From: Pelagomonas calceolata
Lineage: Eukaryota > Sar > Pelagophyceae > Pelagomonadales > Pelagomonadaceae
DNA length: 64,000 nt
Reading direction: 5' to 3'
Assembly: GCA_918797485.1 (NCBI GenBank)
Contig: CAKKNE010000001.1
Coordinates: forward strand, 1,860,001 to 1,924,000
Shown here: positions 22,001-28,530 of the stretch, one piece after another
Numbering within the stretch: position 1 is the first letter of the stretch
How the letters are laid out: every line of letters starts with the position of its first letter
The notes under the pieces: generated by a model
The model's input: only the letters and a program-made list of their open reading frames with translations
What the model was told of the DNA's origin: nothing
Database searches by the model: none
Position numbers and translations under genes: made by a program

Positions 22001-22481
22001 ATCACTGAGGGAAACATTAAACGAGAGGAAAGAAATGATGAACGCCGAGTGTTTTGTTTGCGGCGCCGATCGAGGTACCTTGGAGGAGTACGACATCGAC
22101 AAGGAGGAGCATGAAGGTAGCGAGCACAACAAGTGGAGTTATTTACTTTATCTTGATCACGTCAAGAGGGCGGCGGCGGACGTGGCGCCCGTGACCGGTG
22201 TCGACGCCCACGTCGCGGCGTGTGCTGCTGTGAAGTCGGAAGCTTGGCTGCCCGAGGGTACGTCGTTCAAATTAGAACAGATGATCACCGACGGCGAGGG
22301 CGGTAGGGCGGACGTCGACCATGAATTGAAACCGCTCTATGATGCGATCCAGGAGACAAAAGCGGATGTGGCATCAATGAGAGAGGAGTGGTCCACGAAG
22401 ATCGATTCCATAACCGAGGCTCTTGGGACGAAGGAGGCGGCTTCAAAGAAACCTCCTCTGCAGCGGACGCAGTCCTTCTGA
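13050..22481 (+). CDS. Giant IP3-receptor-like Ca2+ channel with internal voltage-sensor module
   Basis: 3143 residues in one uninterrupted exon; start at ATG 13050 (a second ATG at 13068 is also possible). Residues about 135-340 form MIR-type beta-trefoil repeats (VRLFHREDD, LWILEFEDP, VRLRHACSDRHLAV), as in IP3/ryanodine receptors. RIH-type helical repeats follow (QDRSYNAIDVF near 860). Residues about 1960-2100 form four hydrophobic segments, the last with Arg/Lys at every third position (WLRLVKVFRFFKFLKALK and on). The C-terminal channel spans about 2550-2985, then the IP3R-type zinc region CFVCGADR...EEHEGSEHNKWSYL, and a short coiled coil. It would release or admit Ca2+. The filter differs from GGGVGD. 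Confidence 0.92.
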   Translation: MAHLPAMDTIATLKSLSPKRRRKKDAQVIVDAPPQELRVGDVVFLGDGTDGYLASDALGARVSFKRGEGGGVPTYKLGCLWQLFPDSDYRRRERLVRLGDAFELRKALKAAAVQEKQESDAVVKDVESGALKDTAQYGEEFHIRHVVTGRWLRGDGEPAEGGGGCLRLSLATDLERSKYCRFRIAPGYRARGLGTPVFDGDGVRLEAQALTLSPNHPARLQPTSDNEAALALGSTHNLTVTRFAERAPGQAATGTVDALQFVRLFHREDDTLLVASTNARLKTGPKREPYLRHISRRKESPGKGLWILEFEDPLTGGAFSFERKVRLRHACSDRHLAVAYGERGTKGPAAPELVDLKQDAKKGALVRSLFRLKPVRDHEASSGFACLITHDVRPKSRDGDRTTLYLKASEPKKDRSRRIVFEDNSTVSLGASLGATVEVHIEIGPEALTLQALKAARTAVEEHTEFVRRVGRDEENVDDCAARAKILRAENALRGALSCLRTSNDNDLEAFANAQTEEQHKDDDGDGVDDDVELSFEHTGPVDAAAQSMTREVKLIDALARAIACVKTSGIKYPPAPGEQHDPRFGPLEEFHQLAYAVLVTSVRDNRRNETYFAKGRLVKEENKPEAGAFIDQVIAEVSEPLGAPELLTTLIANNLDLTHQLVDKRMLHQLAGFVGDHGPRPDLAQILAATLSCHGKAIPGVQEMVVSTLFTKDVSELFRRTFLETSVVRGDTAFRACEWPCAKVDDPPDGFLGYEELERGCPPVCVRWLGSASYPDDALFYDAQTLGLRTDSNGWVELRELTRELDDKIYQHALRGAKNEPAATDRINRRRQLAAYYVEQIKLVALCCQDRSYNAIDVFEGTFSYGCCLWVLADDTYPDLLRAAFAFLLRSLHVDRSPHRPRCGYPVLPKRAWAVETLVAPQTPLEHLPRFATNTNNPSTKFYLLKEFVRSYLADRDTCTFNNPARNALTLQVLEVVDDLVDFGFYATSDHLRKLLGPLFSVLASDDHQASEAQQSKTIILRIVGRILGMLGQCLIQAALTEFLAIRDEPQIEVKRKRPKTPKKRRGSLFRSRKIIPVDEAEDRRSSQAERFLALLDPPARNERSDEGLSNEAIQLELRLRKSRALAEAVDLAAMCGKSDSELDELLLRLAGSGSDDLLREVLAVTKALRCPTSQLLRIMEDCVVVDSDAARTIYQTLSSTEQIDPIDTIPHLSGMTAELSDLAQRSEQWVLLSDQRALMFRQRAEDILRTLGRLLDPSLTNDKLKTHQHILLKCGLAPSIMEALEVEKPPDLSDDGSLRAFHEAAGIVASRLLAQHPAAQRAVVDRLAASMLQLVKDESRLELKKTPRRASNDDLRAPKEKSDDLPWKVQWRRAAKKAVAIKAMAAGQSVVHDDHDDAFRLAQCVCGTFGGNSLLCEEKASLFFEPLVGVVERLLEDGGGSAEVACVQALQVLVCPGPRREDVCRRNQKLLDTSLLARLRGSSSIVDAVVVDTPAKRRAVLKDQLVHSSLIALLGLGCRSHNMPVAVDVVSLVPFKQLLWGLCYGNASTIRSYVDVAREGHFDDGSMHAHRLDLYDDVFWGTALRLCALALPADRRLAYVRTADSRNRGDAWFSSLTHSEGQACTVNEIDDSIDDDRLPAQALRLGRPIHLVRNSLPSVRKAAQGAVNAFLRRLLTAREYRGYRVSDVAAAAGSDTAFCFSDLLRRLIDAEEIDLDMPALQEVSKIAQHISMHANGSDDDVSVRDGPCGFGSVQNERFAASMDRYRNIPPQVTEISEEKRLRCVDYARIVGNHDSVAAAVIAEERSLVRAYRHVGDIRDEAEFLQRLTEEDWEVSDQKYRRPGDPRSFHDLRDVALVHFPEYLIDDDPDHWNRLQTRLFAFAARQYQKRGTGEKSGARALIFDMLFAHLCELRAYTWAARDAALQKAAADLQRRKAHKEFARLSAARNASSALRIVNSAPVEVCLILIVIASFLAVYVGGKAYQRSYVAQLAVGVSVSIIFSLELLFRVAAHTAIAKSLTRGLDECFKDPIRYIDLLCIVLELVDLLSLISTKENSGSGFRGAWLRLVKVFRFFKFLKALKAVRLTRLLRSEAVREVLYNFYLFLQAAFGVVDVIQDHSSAMTRATHLREKRTAFRDAQAALLDDSPGQSGAQVLMSVLLAKPSGLRTAALRLATGIVVDANRTAQAWFTERLKDGEVLRVAADEFRATCNHLERHHRRRRAGQHTALDEELLRGCAWTVKFITSLLVGQHGPMQELCTRQASMLAAVNILQELEHLLQALADSTSDDPRLFSSQQSSVEKFLVVGVMECVAASMDGANAANQAFVAASGVPDLLAAFLALPINDVIGEDHLTEIAAYLGRRAAIATLDSMVEGLSLRSPQVQSLRTRLPKGLLSRILNECAPVHRKVRTPRAQPPFDYFIESGDLSSPEALERLHNEKLEAVADLVVRAHALRVKLWHFGVSDGPFSNLLGEVDVRWRGRVERVFFELPEWSGSLTTVARQRFEQNVDLTSAETRMRQLFEDGEGIIREARYLYRIEELSKVFQIVNKRYIPLKYRLYFLALILNLHMMLSSTGDGAITWANSEERGNSTAALCLAIPTLLGYGAMCAYTFICKFKTTVDTHVARTLEERANAHGFDERVEDQFSALLLGSATLAKTQLKSAIGFTTDVTKTIQDTAKNVLADDDDSTANSSAKWVNDMLGEDKNMFKTSSSDDNNVYERMSWWEPCLAYGLGIVVYGLKFGWSLTMVWGTLVLVGLCLPGAFRKARDDPYTTFDLIAIAAYDAITQDLGVCGNLVCVAVALMGFKWQYVWILLLLDILLISDDLQNVLMSVWIPKAQLVLAFYFTLVSIGILSVMTFFVAQQDSTGTMSDTHDWSGENSGGVGPLPAPAHVDDVYDDEYHHNFVCRTPWTCFLRDVYIGLIDGQLFTATLAMEYGDDLDPSDAMKRKNNLARIFIQLVFFIVVTLLLINVFTGIILDTFSSLRETLNERKEMMNAECFVCGADRGTLEEYDIDKEEHEGSEHNKWSYLLYLDHVKRAAADVAPVTGVDAHVAACAAVKSEAWLPEGTSFKLEQMITDGEGGRADVDHELKPLYDAIQETKADVASMREEWSTKIDSITEALGTKEAASKKPPLQRTQSF
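18930..19345 (+). other. Voltage-sensor-like S1-S4 module inside the IP3R-like gene
   Basis: Residues about 1961-2098 of the product. S1 EVCLILIVIASFLAVYVG, S2 VGVSVSIIFSLELLFRVA, S3 DPIRYIDLLCIVLELVDLL, S4 from about 19240 with nine basic residues spaced by two hydrophobic ones. S2 ends ELLFRVA and S3 carries Asp, matching the countercharges of voltage-sensor domains. It precedes a second helical regulatory region and the channel domain by about 450 residues. Confidence 0.8.
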
Positions 22482-23129
22482 GGGGGGAATTCGTAGTAAC
22501 AAGTTATTAGTTGATTCGTCGCGGCGACGGGCGTGCTGGCGTAGTCTTTCTCCGGCGCGCGCGGCGTGCCGGGCAATTCTGGAGCATGGTAAAAAAAAGT
22601 CGGTCAGTCACTGACTGACGATGACGACGGTACGTGCAACTTGCGGGATTTTTTGGAGAATGGTCAAGTCGGTCGATCATGAATCTAATACCGGTTCCTA
22701 TGTCCTGTGTAATAGTGGGGTCGCTGATATATTTTAGGTTTTAATCCCAGCCCGTTTTAAAGACCTTACCCCTATGACGACGGGTCGCGCAGCTTGCGGG
22801 ATTATTTGGAGAATGCTCAAGTCGGTCGATCATAAATGTAATAACGGTTCCTATGTCCGGTGGAATACCCCGCGTCGCTGTAGTCGCAGCTTTGATCCCC
22901 CGTGCCGTTTTAAATACCTTACCTTACCCCTATTACTAACCAGTTAGTAACCAGTTGCTGACCAGTAGTTACTGACCAGTAAGTGAAGAGGGCTACCACT
23001 CCTAGGACGCGAGTGGACGCCGGTAGCGTCACGATTGAGTGAGTTAGTATGAACAAGGTTAGTTTAGCAGTGGGGAAGCGGTCGCGCCGGTTTCCGGGCG
23101 CGGGTCGAGCGAGGATCAGCGTGCGAATT
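22482..23129. other. Gene-free stretch with repeats
   Basis: Between the channel stop and the convergent AsmA-like gene. It starts with a GTCGCGGCGACGG-type sequence near 22511, followed by a 153-bp-period direct duplication (22621-22930) and a cluster of short ACCAGT units (about 22935-22985). No open frame looks coding. Confidence 0.7.
22621..22930 (+). repeat. Two tandem copies of a SINE-like dispersed repeat (U1, U2)
   Basis: Copies start at 22621 and 22774 (period 153). Shared parts: ATGACGACGG, CTTGCGGGAT, AAGTCGGTCGATCAT, CGGTTCCTATGTCC and a GTCGCTG segment, followed by GGTTTTAATCCC in U1 or GCTTTGATCCC in U2, which resemble a tRNA B box (GGTTCRANTCC). The same head and body recur inverted at 44925-45031 and 45230-45321. 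Transcription by RNA polymerase III is inference. Confidence 0.6.
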
Positions 23130-24293
23130 TCATGGTCTCTCGGGCAGGCGATCGTCCGCGGCGACCGGCTCGGCGACCGAGGACGGCGATTTTGAGGGAG
23201 ACGACCGCTTGCCGAAGAAGGACCAGTGCGACAGCACCTCCTTCTCGCGCGCCCACGAGTCCGATAGAGCGGCAGAAACGACTTTTCTAGAAACGGCCCG
23301 CTGGAACTCCAATAGCGTCCCGGAAAAGGCCTCTACAACAGCATGTCTTTCTAGATGAAAAGTGTGCTTCCCCAAGGCAAACGTACAGTTCTGGATCGTA
23401 CATCGCCCGACGTGCATGAGCTCGTGGTTCGCATCAGTAGCTCTGAGAGCCTTGAAGGACTTGGCCATCGCTTTCTTTTCGGACCGACTCTGGAGCAACT
23501 TGTGGTGCTTCATCCGCAATCGATCGTGATGCATTAAAAAGTTCTCTCTATGACTTTTGGCATCGTTCAGATGCGAGTGCACGGCATCAAAAAATGCGGC
23601 GTGCTCCGCATCCCCATGATGTCGATGGTCCCACAGGGCCTCTTCCGCGAGTCGTTCCTCCTCGTCCTCTTCCAGCAAGGCCGCCAGCGTCGTCGCGAGA
23701 TGTGCTTTTTCTTTCTGATCAGACACCCAGCAGAGCTTCCACCTTAGTTCGGCCTCGTGGGCCTTCCGGCCTCGCGCTCGCGTCTTCCGCCGATCGGCCC
23801 GGTCGATCTCCCGCAAGAAATCCGCATTCGAACTACCGGTATGCGACGTTTCTACATAGACCTCCATCCCCGCGCACGTCATGGCGTCGACCATCTTGCC
23901 CTTGAATCCTACAATGAATGGGAGATGTGTCCCTAGATCGAAGGAGACCATGCCCGCGAGCGACGCACACCCGAGCAAGCCGCCGTGGGCCTTGCAGGTC
24001 AGCTTATGAACCTTCATGAAGTACGCGTGTTGCCAGGTCCCTTCGCTCCCTTTCACGATCAAATTCGTCAATCCGAGCTCGCCCCTGATCGGTCTTACTG
24101 TTAACGCTTCGATGCTGATGGGCACGCCTGCCTTGCGCTCCATCTCTCGGATGATCCTCGCTTTCATCATCGTTTCTACGCGCTCCCACTGCCACCGCGC
24201 TATGATGATGGTGACGGCCGCGAGGCCGGCCCAGCTCGTGAGGAGGTAGAGGTGGGTCGCGACCCAGTGGCCGAGGAGCGCGGCGGCCGCCAT
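23130..24293 (-). CDS. Membrane-anchored protein with AsmA-like N-terminus
   Basis: 388 residues from ATG 24293; a much longer frame upstream is out of keeping with the divergent gene at 24760. A membrane segment sits at about 15-38 (LTSWAGLAAVTIIIARW). Then VPISIEALTVRPIRGELGLT and the following NLIVKG give the pattern of the start of AsmA/bridge-like lipid-transfer proteins. The middle is a charged His/Glu-rich helical region (LLEEDEEERLAEEALWDHRH), and the tail is Ser/Pro-rich. A lipid-transfer or membrane-contact role is only suggested by the N-terminus. Confidence 0.65.
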   Translation of the reverse strand: MAAAALLGHWVATHLYLLTSWAGLAAVTIIIARWQWERVETMMKARIIREMERKAGVPISIEALTVRPIRGELGLTNLIVKGSEGTWQHAYFMKVHKLTCKAHGGLLGCASLAGMVSFDLGTHLPFIVGFKGKMVDAMTCAGMEVYVETSHTGSSNADFLREIDRADRRKTRARGRKAHEAELRWKLCWVSDQKEKAHLATTLAALLEEDEEERLAEEALWDHRHHGDAEHAAFFDAVHSHLNDAKSHRENFLMHHDRLRMKHHKLLQSRSEKKAMAKSFKALRATDANHELMHVGRCTIQNCTFALGKHTFHLERHAVVEAFSGTLLEFQRAVSRKVVSAALSDSWAREKEVLSHWSFFGKRSSPSKSPSSVAEPVAADDRLPERP

Positions 24294-24759
24294 GGGGCAG
24301 CTTTGAGTCGTCGAGCAGAGGACGCCGCCGGGAGCGGCGGCGCGGGCGTCGAGCGGGGGGCAGCGACGGGCGCTCGCGCGCGCGGCGTGACCCCCGGGGG
24401 CCACCGCGACTTGGAACAAGGTGGGAGAGCAGCCCCAGATGCTTTGCTCTTGCCTGGCGGTCGTTGAGCCCCGGTTCCTGCCGGACGCGGTCCCGACGCG
24501 TCGCCGGCCGAGCCTTACGCTCTGCGATGCCCCGGTTCGTTCGCAAACCCGAACCGACCGGTAGTGCTGAAGGTTTGTGTCGTTGCCGTGCCTGCCCCAT
24601 CGGTCCGCGCGCCGCCGACGCGCGCAGGACGGCAGCGCCGTCCCTCCCCGGACGCGCCGTCGCGAGCAGCCCCTCCACAAAAGCGCTCGTGCAAGCCCCG
24701 CCGCGGGAGCGCGAAGCAAGGCCCAAGCGCGCCGTCGAGGATCTGCACGCGCAAGCACC

Positions 24760-27108
24760 ATGTACACCCTCCTGGCCGCCCTCGTCGCCTGCGCCGTCCA
24801 AGCGGAAATAGCGGTCGTCTGCGTCGGCGACTCGAACACGGTCGGGAAACGAGCGGCCAGTGGTCATGACTACCCGGCCCAGCTCTCGAGACTACTGGGA
24901 AGTGGTTACTCGGTATACGCTAAGGGTGTGGGCGGCCGGACCATGCATTCGAAGGCCGACGAGCCCTACGAGGACGAGGAGGAATATGATGATGCGCGCG
25001 AGATCGTCGAGGACGCCGACGTCGCTATTGTCGTGTCCATCTTCGGTACTAATGATGCCAAGGCCGTGAATTGGGATACGGTCAAGGACGACTGGGTCGA
25101 CGAGTACAAGAAGTTTATTGAGGTCTTTGAGGCGTTGGGGGCTACGGTTATCATCGGTATTCCCGTACCGTACCTGGGGAATGATGTCCTCCTAGGAAAC
25201 TACGTGGACATGTGGGCGGAGATCGACGTGTGTCCCATCAACAACGTCATGCCGGAGATGATTCGGCAAATAGCTTCCGATAAGGGCTTAGGCTTGGTCG
25301 ACGCGCAAGCTGCTTTTGTGGATGCGTATGGGGCTTCGAGTGTCGACGACTGGGTCACGTTCTGGAACACGGGCCACTGGGCGGATCGGGTCCATCCCCT
25401 GGACCACGGGCTAGGTGTGATTGCGCAAGCGGTCCATGAGAAGGTGCTCGAGGTCGGTGCGGGTTACGTCCCGACGTACGCGCCTACCTACAGACCGTCG
25501 TACACGCAACACCCGACGGCCGATACTCCTAGACCCTCAGTCGCACCCGCACCGTTTCCGACACCAGCTACTCCCGCACCCTTCGCTTTGGTTGAGGATG
25601 TAGAAAAGGACTGCCCCGTGCTGAGTGCCTTGGAACCGAACTTTTGCCCCCTCACCATGTTGGAACTAGATATACACAACTGCCAGACACCCGGCCTCCA
25701 ACCGGGCGACCTATGCGAGGGCGACGGCGAGTGCGGCACGGATCCTGGATTAGATAACTGCGACGACGCCGATATGTATATTGTCCGCGACGCGGCGCCC
25801 TACGTCCCGTCGACGGCGCCCACGCTCAAACGTATTGATGATGCCTGTCCTGTTTTAAGACAGATGGAGCCCAAGGAGTGCCAGGGCTGGACGATGGCCC
25901 AGCTCGACATCGATAATTGTGCCACACCAGGGTTGGTCGAGGGCGATGCCTGTGAAGGTGATGGGGAATGTGGTACGGATCCGGGACTGAACAACTGCCA
26001 GGCCGGCGACATGTACGTCGTCGTGACGGCCTTTTCGGGCGGGGTGGACGTTTCTACCATACATGGTACTTCTACAGCTCGTAAATTAACTACTGGGACG
26101 TTGGAGCAGTCGGACATGTGCACCTACTTTTATGATAACTACGACCGACTCCACGTCGCCTGGGCGCACTTCATCGAGGGGCGGTTGGCGAGTGACTGCG
26201 ACGTCGAGAAGGGAGTGACCGCGATATCGTGTTCCGGTGAAGTGTTGACGTTCACCGTACTCAGTGCGTCGTGCGCCGACGCCGTCAACGTCATCAATGA
26301 AGATTTGAGATCGAAAGATGAGGACCAGGTCGCGCGCGACTTTGCCAATAGTACGGATGTGTCTGAGGAGGTTCACGACGCGTTCATCGAATTCCTTGAT
26401 CTATACCCATTGCAGGAGATGGATGCGGTGATTGTGACGAAGAAGAAGGATCGAGTGACCGATGCGGAGAAGGTTGAAAGGTTGGCCAAGAGGTACTGGT
26501 GGGCGATAGTTATACTAGGTATATCCACTGGTGTGTTCTGCAAGCTCTACGTGATTTATCATTGCCGCCACCACCACGTCAAGAAAAAGTACCGACAGCT
26601 GAAGGTGAAGCACCGCCATTTGGAGTGGCAGCACGGGCGACTCACTTTTGTTGATGACGCGCCACAATCAGAAGATACAACTCAGGAGCCCTTCATCGAC
26701 CGCGACGCGGACGAGTCAGTAGCGAAGCAGGGCTGGGCCGCTATAAGACATGCTGTCAAGGGGACCAAGGCCCAGAAGCTTGGTGGGATTGTGAGAGAGG
26801 CGTCCCGCAAGGACGTGGAGAATCCCGTCCGAAATGAACACCACATCTCCCAGGCCTTGACGGATGCGAAGCGCGAGCACGCGGCGCACCTCCTGAAGAT
26901 CGCGGACTTGGAAGATGAATTGCGCGTGTCTCGTCTGAATGTCACGCCGGACCGAGGGGACTCGGCGAGCGAGTCGGGCTTCACGGAGGCCATGCACCGG
27001 GCGCCGCCGGCGCCGTCGCCGCGCGGGCCGCCGGCGCCGCCGACGCCGCCGCCTCCGGTCCACCGCACGCCGGGCTCGCCGGCGACGCCGCACGTCGACC
27101 TCGAGTGA
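24760..27108 (+). CDS. Secreted/membrane SGNH (GDSL-like) hydrolase with Cys-rich repeats
   Basis: 782 residues from ATG 24760. Signal peptide MYTLLAALVACAVQA. SGNH domain at about 17-240: VVCVGDSNTVG holds the catalytic Ser, VGGRTM the Gly block, FGTNDAK the Asn block, and DRVHPLDHG the Asp-x-x-His pair. A Pro/Thr linker (PTYAPTYRPSYT) leads to two tandem Cys repeats (CPVLSALEPNFC...CEGDGECGTDPGLDNC and CPVLRQMEPKEC...CEGDGECGTDPGLNNC). A membrane helix comes near 580 (YWWAIVILGISTGVFCKLYV), followed by a basic and coiled cytoplasmic part and a Pro-rich tail. Likely a cell-surface esterase or carbohydrate deacylase; substrate unknown. The 24294-24759 gap shows no element I recognise. Confidence 0.85.
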   Translation: MYTLLAALVACAVQAEIAVVCVGDSNTVGKRAASGHDYPAQLSRLLGSGYSVYAKGVGGRTMHSKADEPYEDEEEYDDAREIVEDADVAIVVSIFGTNDAKAVNWDTVKDDWVDEYKKFIEVFEALGATVIIGIPVPYLGNDVLLGNYVDMWAEIDVCPINNVMPEMIRQIASDKGLGLVDAQAAFVDAYGASSVDDWVTFWNTGHWADRVHPLDHGLGVIAQAVHEKVLEVGAGYVPTYAPTYRPSYTQHPTADTPRPSVAPAPFPTPATPAPFALVEDVEKDCPVLSALEPNFCPLTMLELDIHNCQTPGLQPGDLCEGDGECGTDPGLDNCDDADMYIVRDAAPYVPSTAPTLKRIDDACPVLRQMEPKECQGWTMAQLDIDNCATPGLVEGDACEGDGECGTDPGLNNCQAGDMYVVVTAFSGGVDVSTIHGTSTARKLTTGTLEQSDMCTYFYDNYDRLHVAWAHFIEGRLASDCDVEKGVTAISCSGEVLTFTVLSASCADAVNVINEDLRSKDEDQVARDFANSTDVSEEVHDAFIEFLDLYPLQEMDAVIVTKKKDRVTDAEKVERLAKRYWWAIVILGISTGVFCKLYVIYHCRHHHVKKKYRQLKVKHRHLEWQHGRLTFVDDAPQSEDTTQEPFIDRDADESVAKQGWAAIRHAVKGTKAQKLGGIVREASRKDVENPVRNEHHISQALTDAKREHAAHLLKIADLEDELRVSRLNVTPDRGDSASESGFTEAMHRAPPAPSPRGPPAPPTPPPPVHRTPGSPATPHVDLE

Positions 27109-27300
27109 GCGGTGGACATCCCCCTCGACCCTGCCTAATTCGTCTATTGCTGATTCCTGTTGCGGGGCTGAGACTCGTCGAAGTGTGCTTTACGCGTGGA
27201 AAAACCCGTTTTGCTGCCTTCATGTTTTTTTCGACAGCTCTCCCTCTGCTCGCTGTGGCCCGGCCGCTACTCGGTTCGCGTAGAGAGAGAGTAGTTCGCG

Positions 27301-27489
27301 ATGCCCAGGAGCGTTAGAGGTCCCTCAAGATTTACACATAATAGCAAAGGCGATTCCCTCAGGCCTAAAAGGGAGCGACCAATTCCTAGGGCGCCACAGC
27401 TTAACATAGACGTCCCCGCGCTATTTTTTGGGGCCATTATGATCGTGTTTGTCCTCTGGCCGGCGGCGCAGTGGGCGCTCGGCCTCTAA
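27301..27489 (+). CDS. Small 62-residue tail-anchored membrane protein
   Basis: ATG at 27301, stop at 27487-27489, just 2 nt before the next gene's ATG at 27492. Basic, Arg/Pro-rich N-terminus (MPRSVRGPSRFTHNSKGDS) and one C-terminal helix (ALFFGAIMIVFVLWPAAQWAL), so probably tail-anchored. I do not recognise it; it resembles small ER membrane proteins in layout only. With no room for a promoter, the two frames may share one transcript, or this is a conserved upstream ORF. Another possibility is that it is not translated. Confidence 0.5.
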   Translation: MPRSVRGPSRFTHNSKGDSLRPKRERPIPRAPQLNIDVPALFFGAIMIVFVLWPAAQWALGL

Positions 27490-27491
27490 GC

Positions 27492-28530
27492 ATGAAACTG
27501 CTCCTGCTCGCACTCGTCGCGGCGCGAGCCAAGAGGACGGCCAAAACCTGCCGCCACCACAGACGCCTCGAGGACCTCGCGGACGCGCCGACGTTCAACG
27601 CGTCGACAGCGCTCGACGCCGCCGAGCCGCCGGTCGCCGCCGAGCCGCCGGTCGCCGCCAACGCGAGTGTCGCCCTCCTCTCCGTCGGCCAGCCCCGCGG
27701 AGTCGTAGAGCACCCGGTCATCGTCCGCCAGTTCCGGCTCATGCGGAGCGGACTGCCTCCGCATGATTTATTTCTGACGCTCGTGGGTGATGGCACGCTC
27801 CGCAAACCGACGCACCGCACGGCGAAGCAGCTCAAGAGTCTCTACGGCGCGCGGGGCGTCGAGATCCTCCCAAAAGATGCGCCGCGGCCGTGCTTCGGGA
27901 AGACGCGTATGGATCACGACAGCGCTCGCCGGTTTGTGGCCATGGTGATGCACTTCCGCGCGGGCTACCGGCTCGTAGAAAAGTACGAGCGGCGGCGCGG
28001 GACGCGTTACGACGTCGTCGTCAAAGTACGTCCGGATTTGATTTACTTCGCCCCGTTCCCCGACATCGCGGCGGTGGCGGCGCGGGCCGTGGCGCACGGC
28101 GTGATGACGCGGACGGGGCGGTTCCAACCTGTGTGGAAATGATTAGTGAGGTTATGCGGCGAGCAGGCGTGGGCCGTCCGAAATTTGATTTCCGCACAGG
28201 TTCCAGCGCCTGAACGACCACATCTATGTTTGCCGACGGGAGGCGTGCGGCTCGTACTTCGAGCACCTCCCGGGGCTGTGGGACGCGTGCGACGCCGCCG
28301 TGCGACGGTTCGCCTTTCCTCCCCAGAAGTACCTGTTCCCGGACGGCGCAGAAACGGAGAACGCGCTGCTCGACGTGGCCTACACGCTCGTGCGCCCGGG
28401 GCCCTGCGTCGAGTGCCACCGCGTCGGTGGCTGCGACGCCGCCGGGCAGGGCTGCCGCACGAAGGCCCTCCTCCCTTATAGAACAACGTGCCACCGGCTC
28501 GCCGCCGAGATAGATAATACTAGGTCTTAG
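27492..28530 (+). CDS. Secreted/ER unknown protein, glycosyltransferase-like (two exons)
   Basis: Exon 1 27492-28120, intron 28121-28199, exon 2 28200-28530, joining in phase 2 to give TGRFQRLNDHIYVC. About 319 residues. Signal peptide MKLLLLALVAARA. The core FLTLVGDGTLRKPTHR, YDVVVKVRPDLIYFAPFP and DHIYVCRREACGSYFE looks like algal type II glycosyltransferase-like proteins (the VKVRPDLIY segment is typical of that group), but I cannot name the activity. Cys pairs in the C-terminal third (CVECHRVGGC) suggest a disulphide-bonded lumenal protein. Without removing the intron the frame stops after PVWK. Confidence 0.75.
28121..28199 (+). mobile_element. Introner element as intron, with 8-bp target duplication
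   Basis: The element is 28129-28199 (71 bp), with ends CTGTGTGGAA and TTCCGCACAG that are near inverted repeats. It is flanked by GTTCCAAC (28121-28128) and GTTCCAGC (28200-28207), an 8-bp duplication with one mismatch. The intron is the left duplication plus the element, using the duplicated GT as donor and the element's terminal AG as acceptor. Confidence 0.85.
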
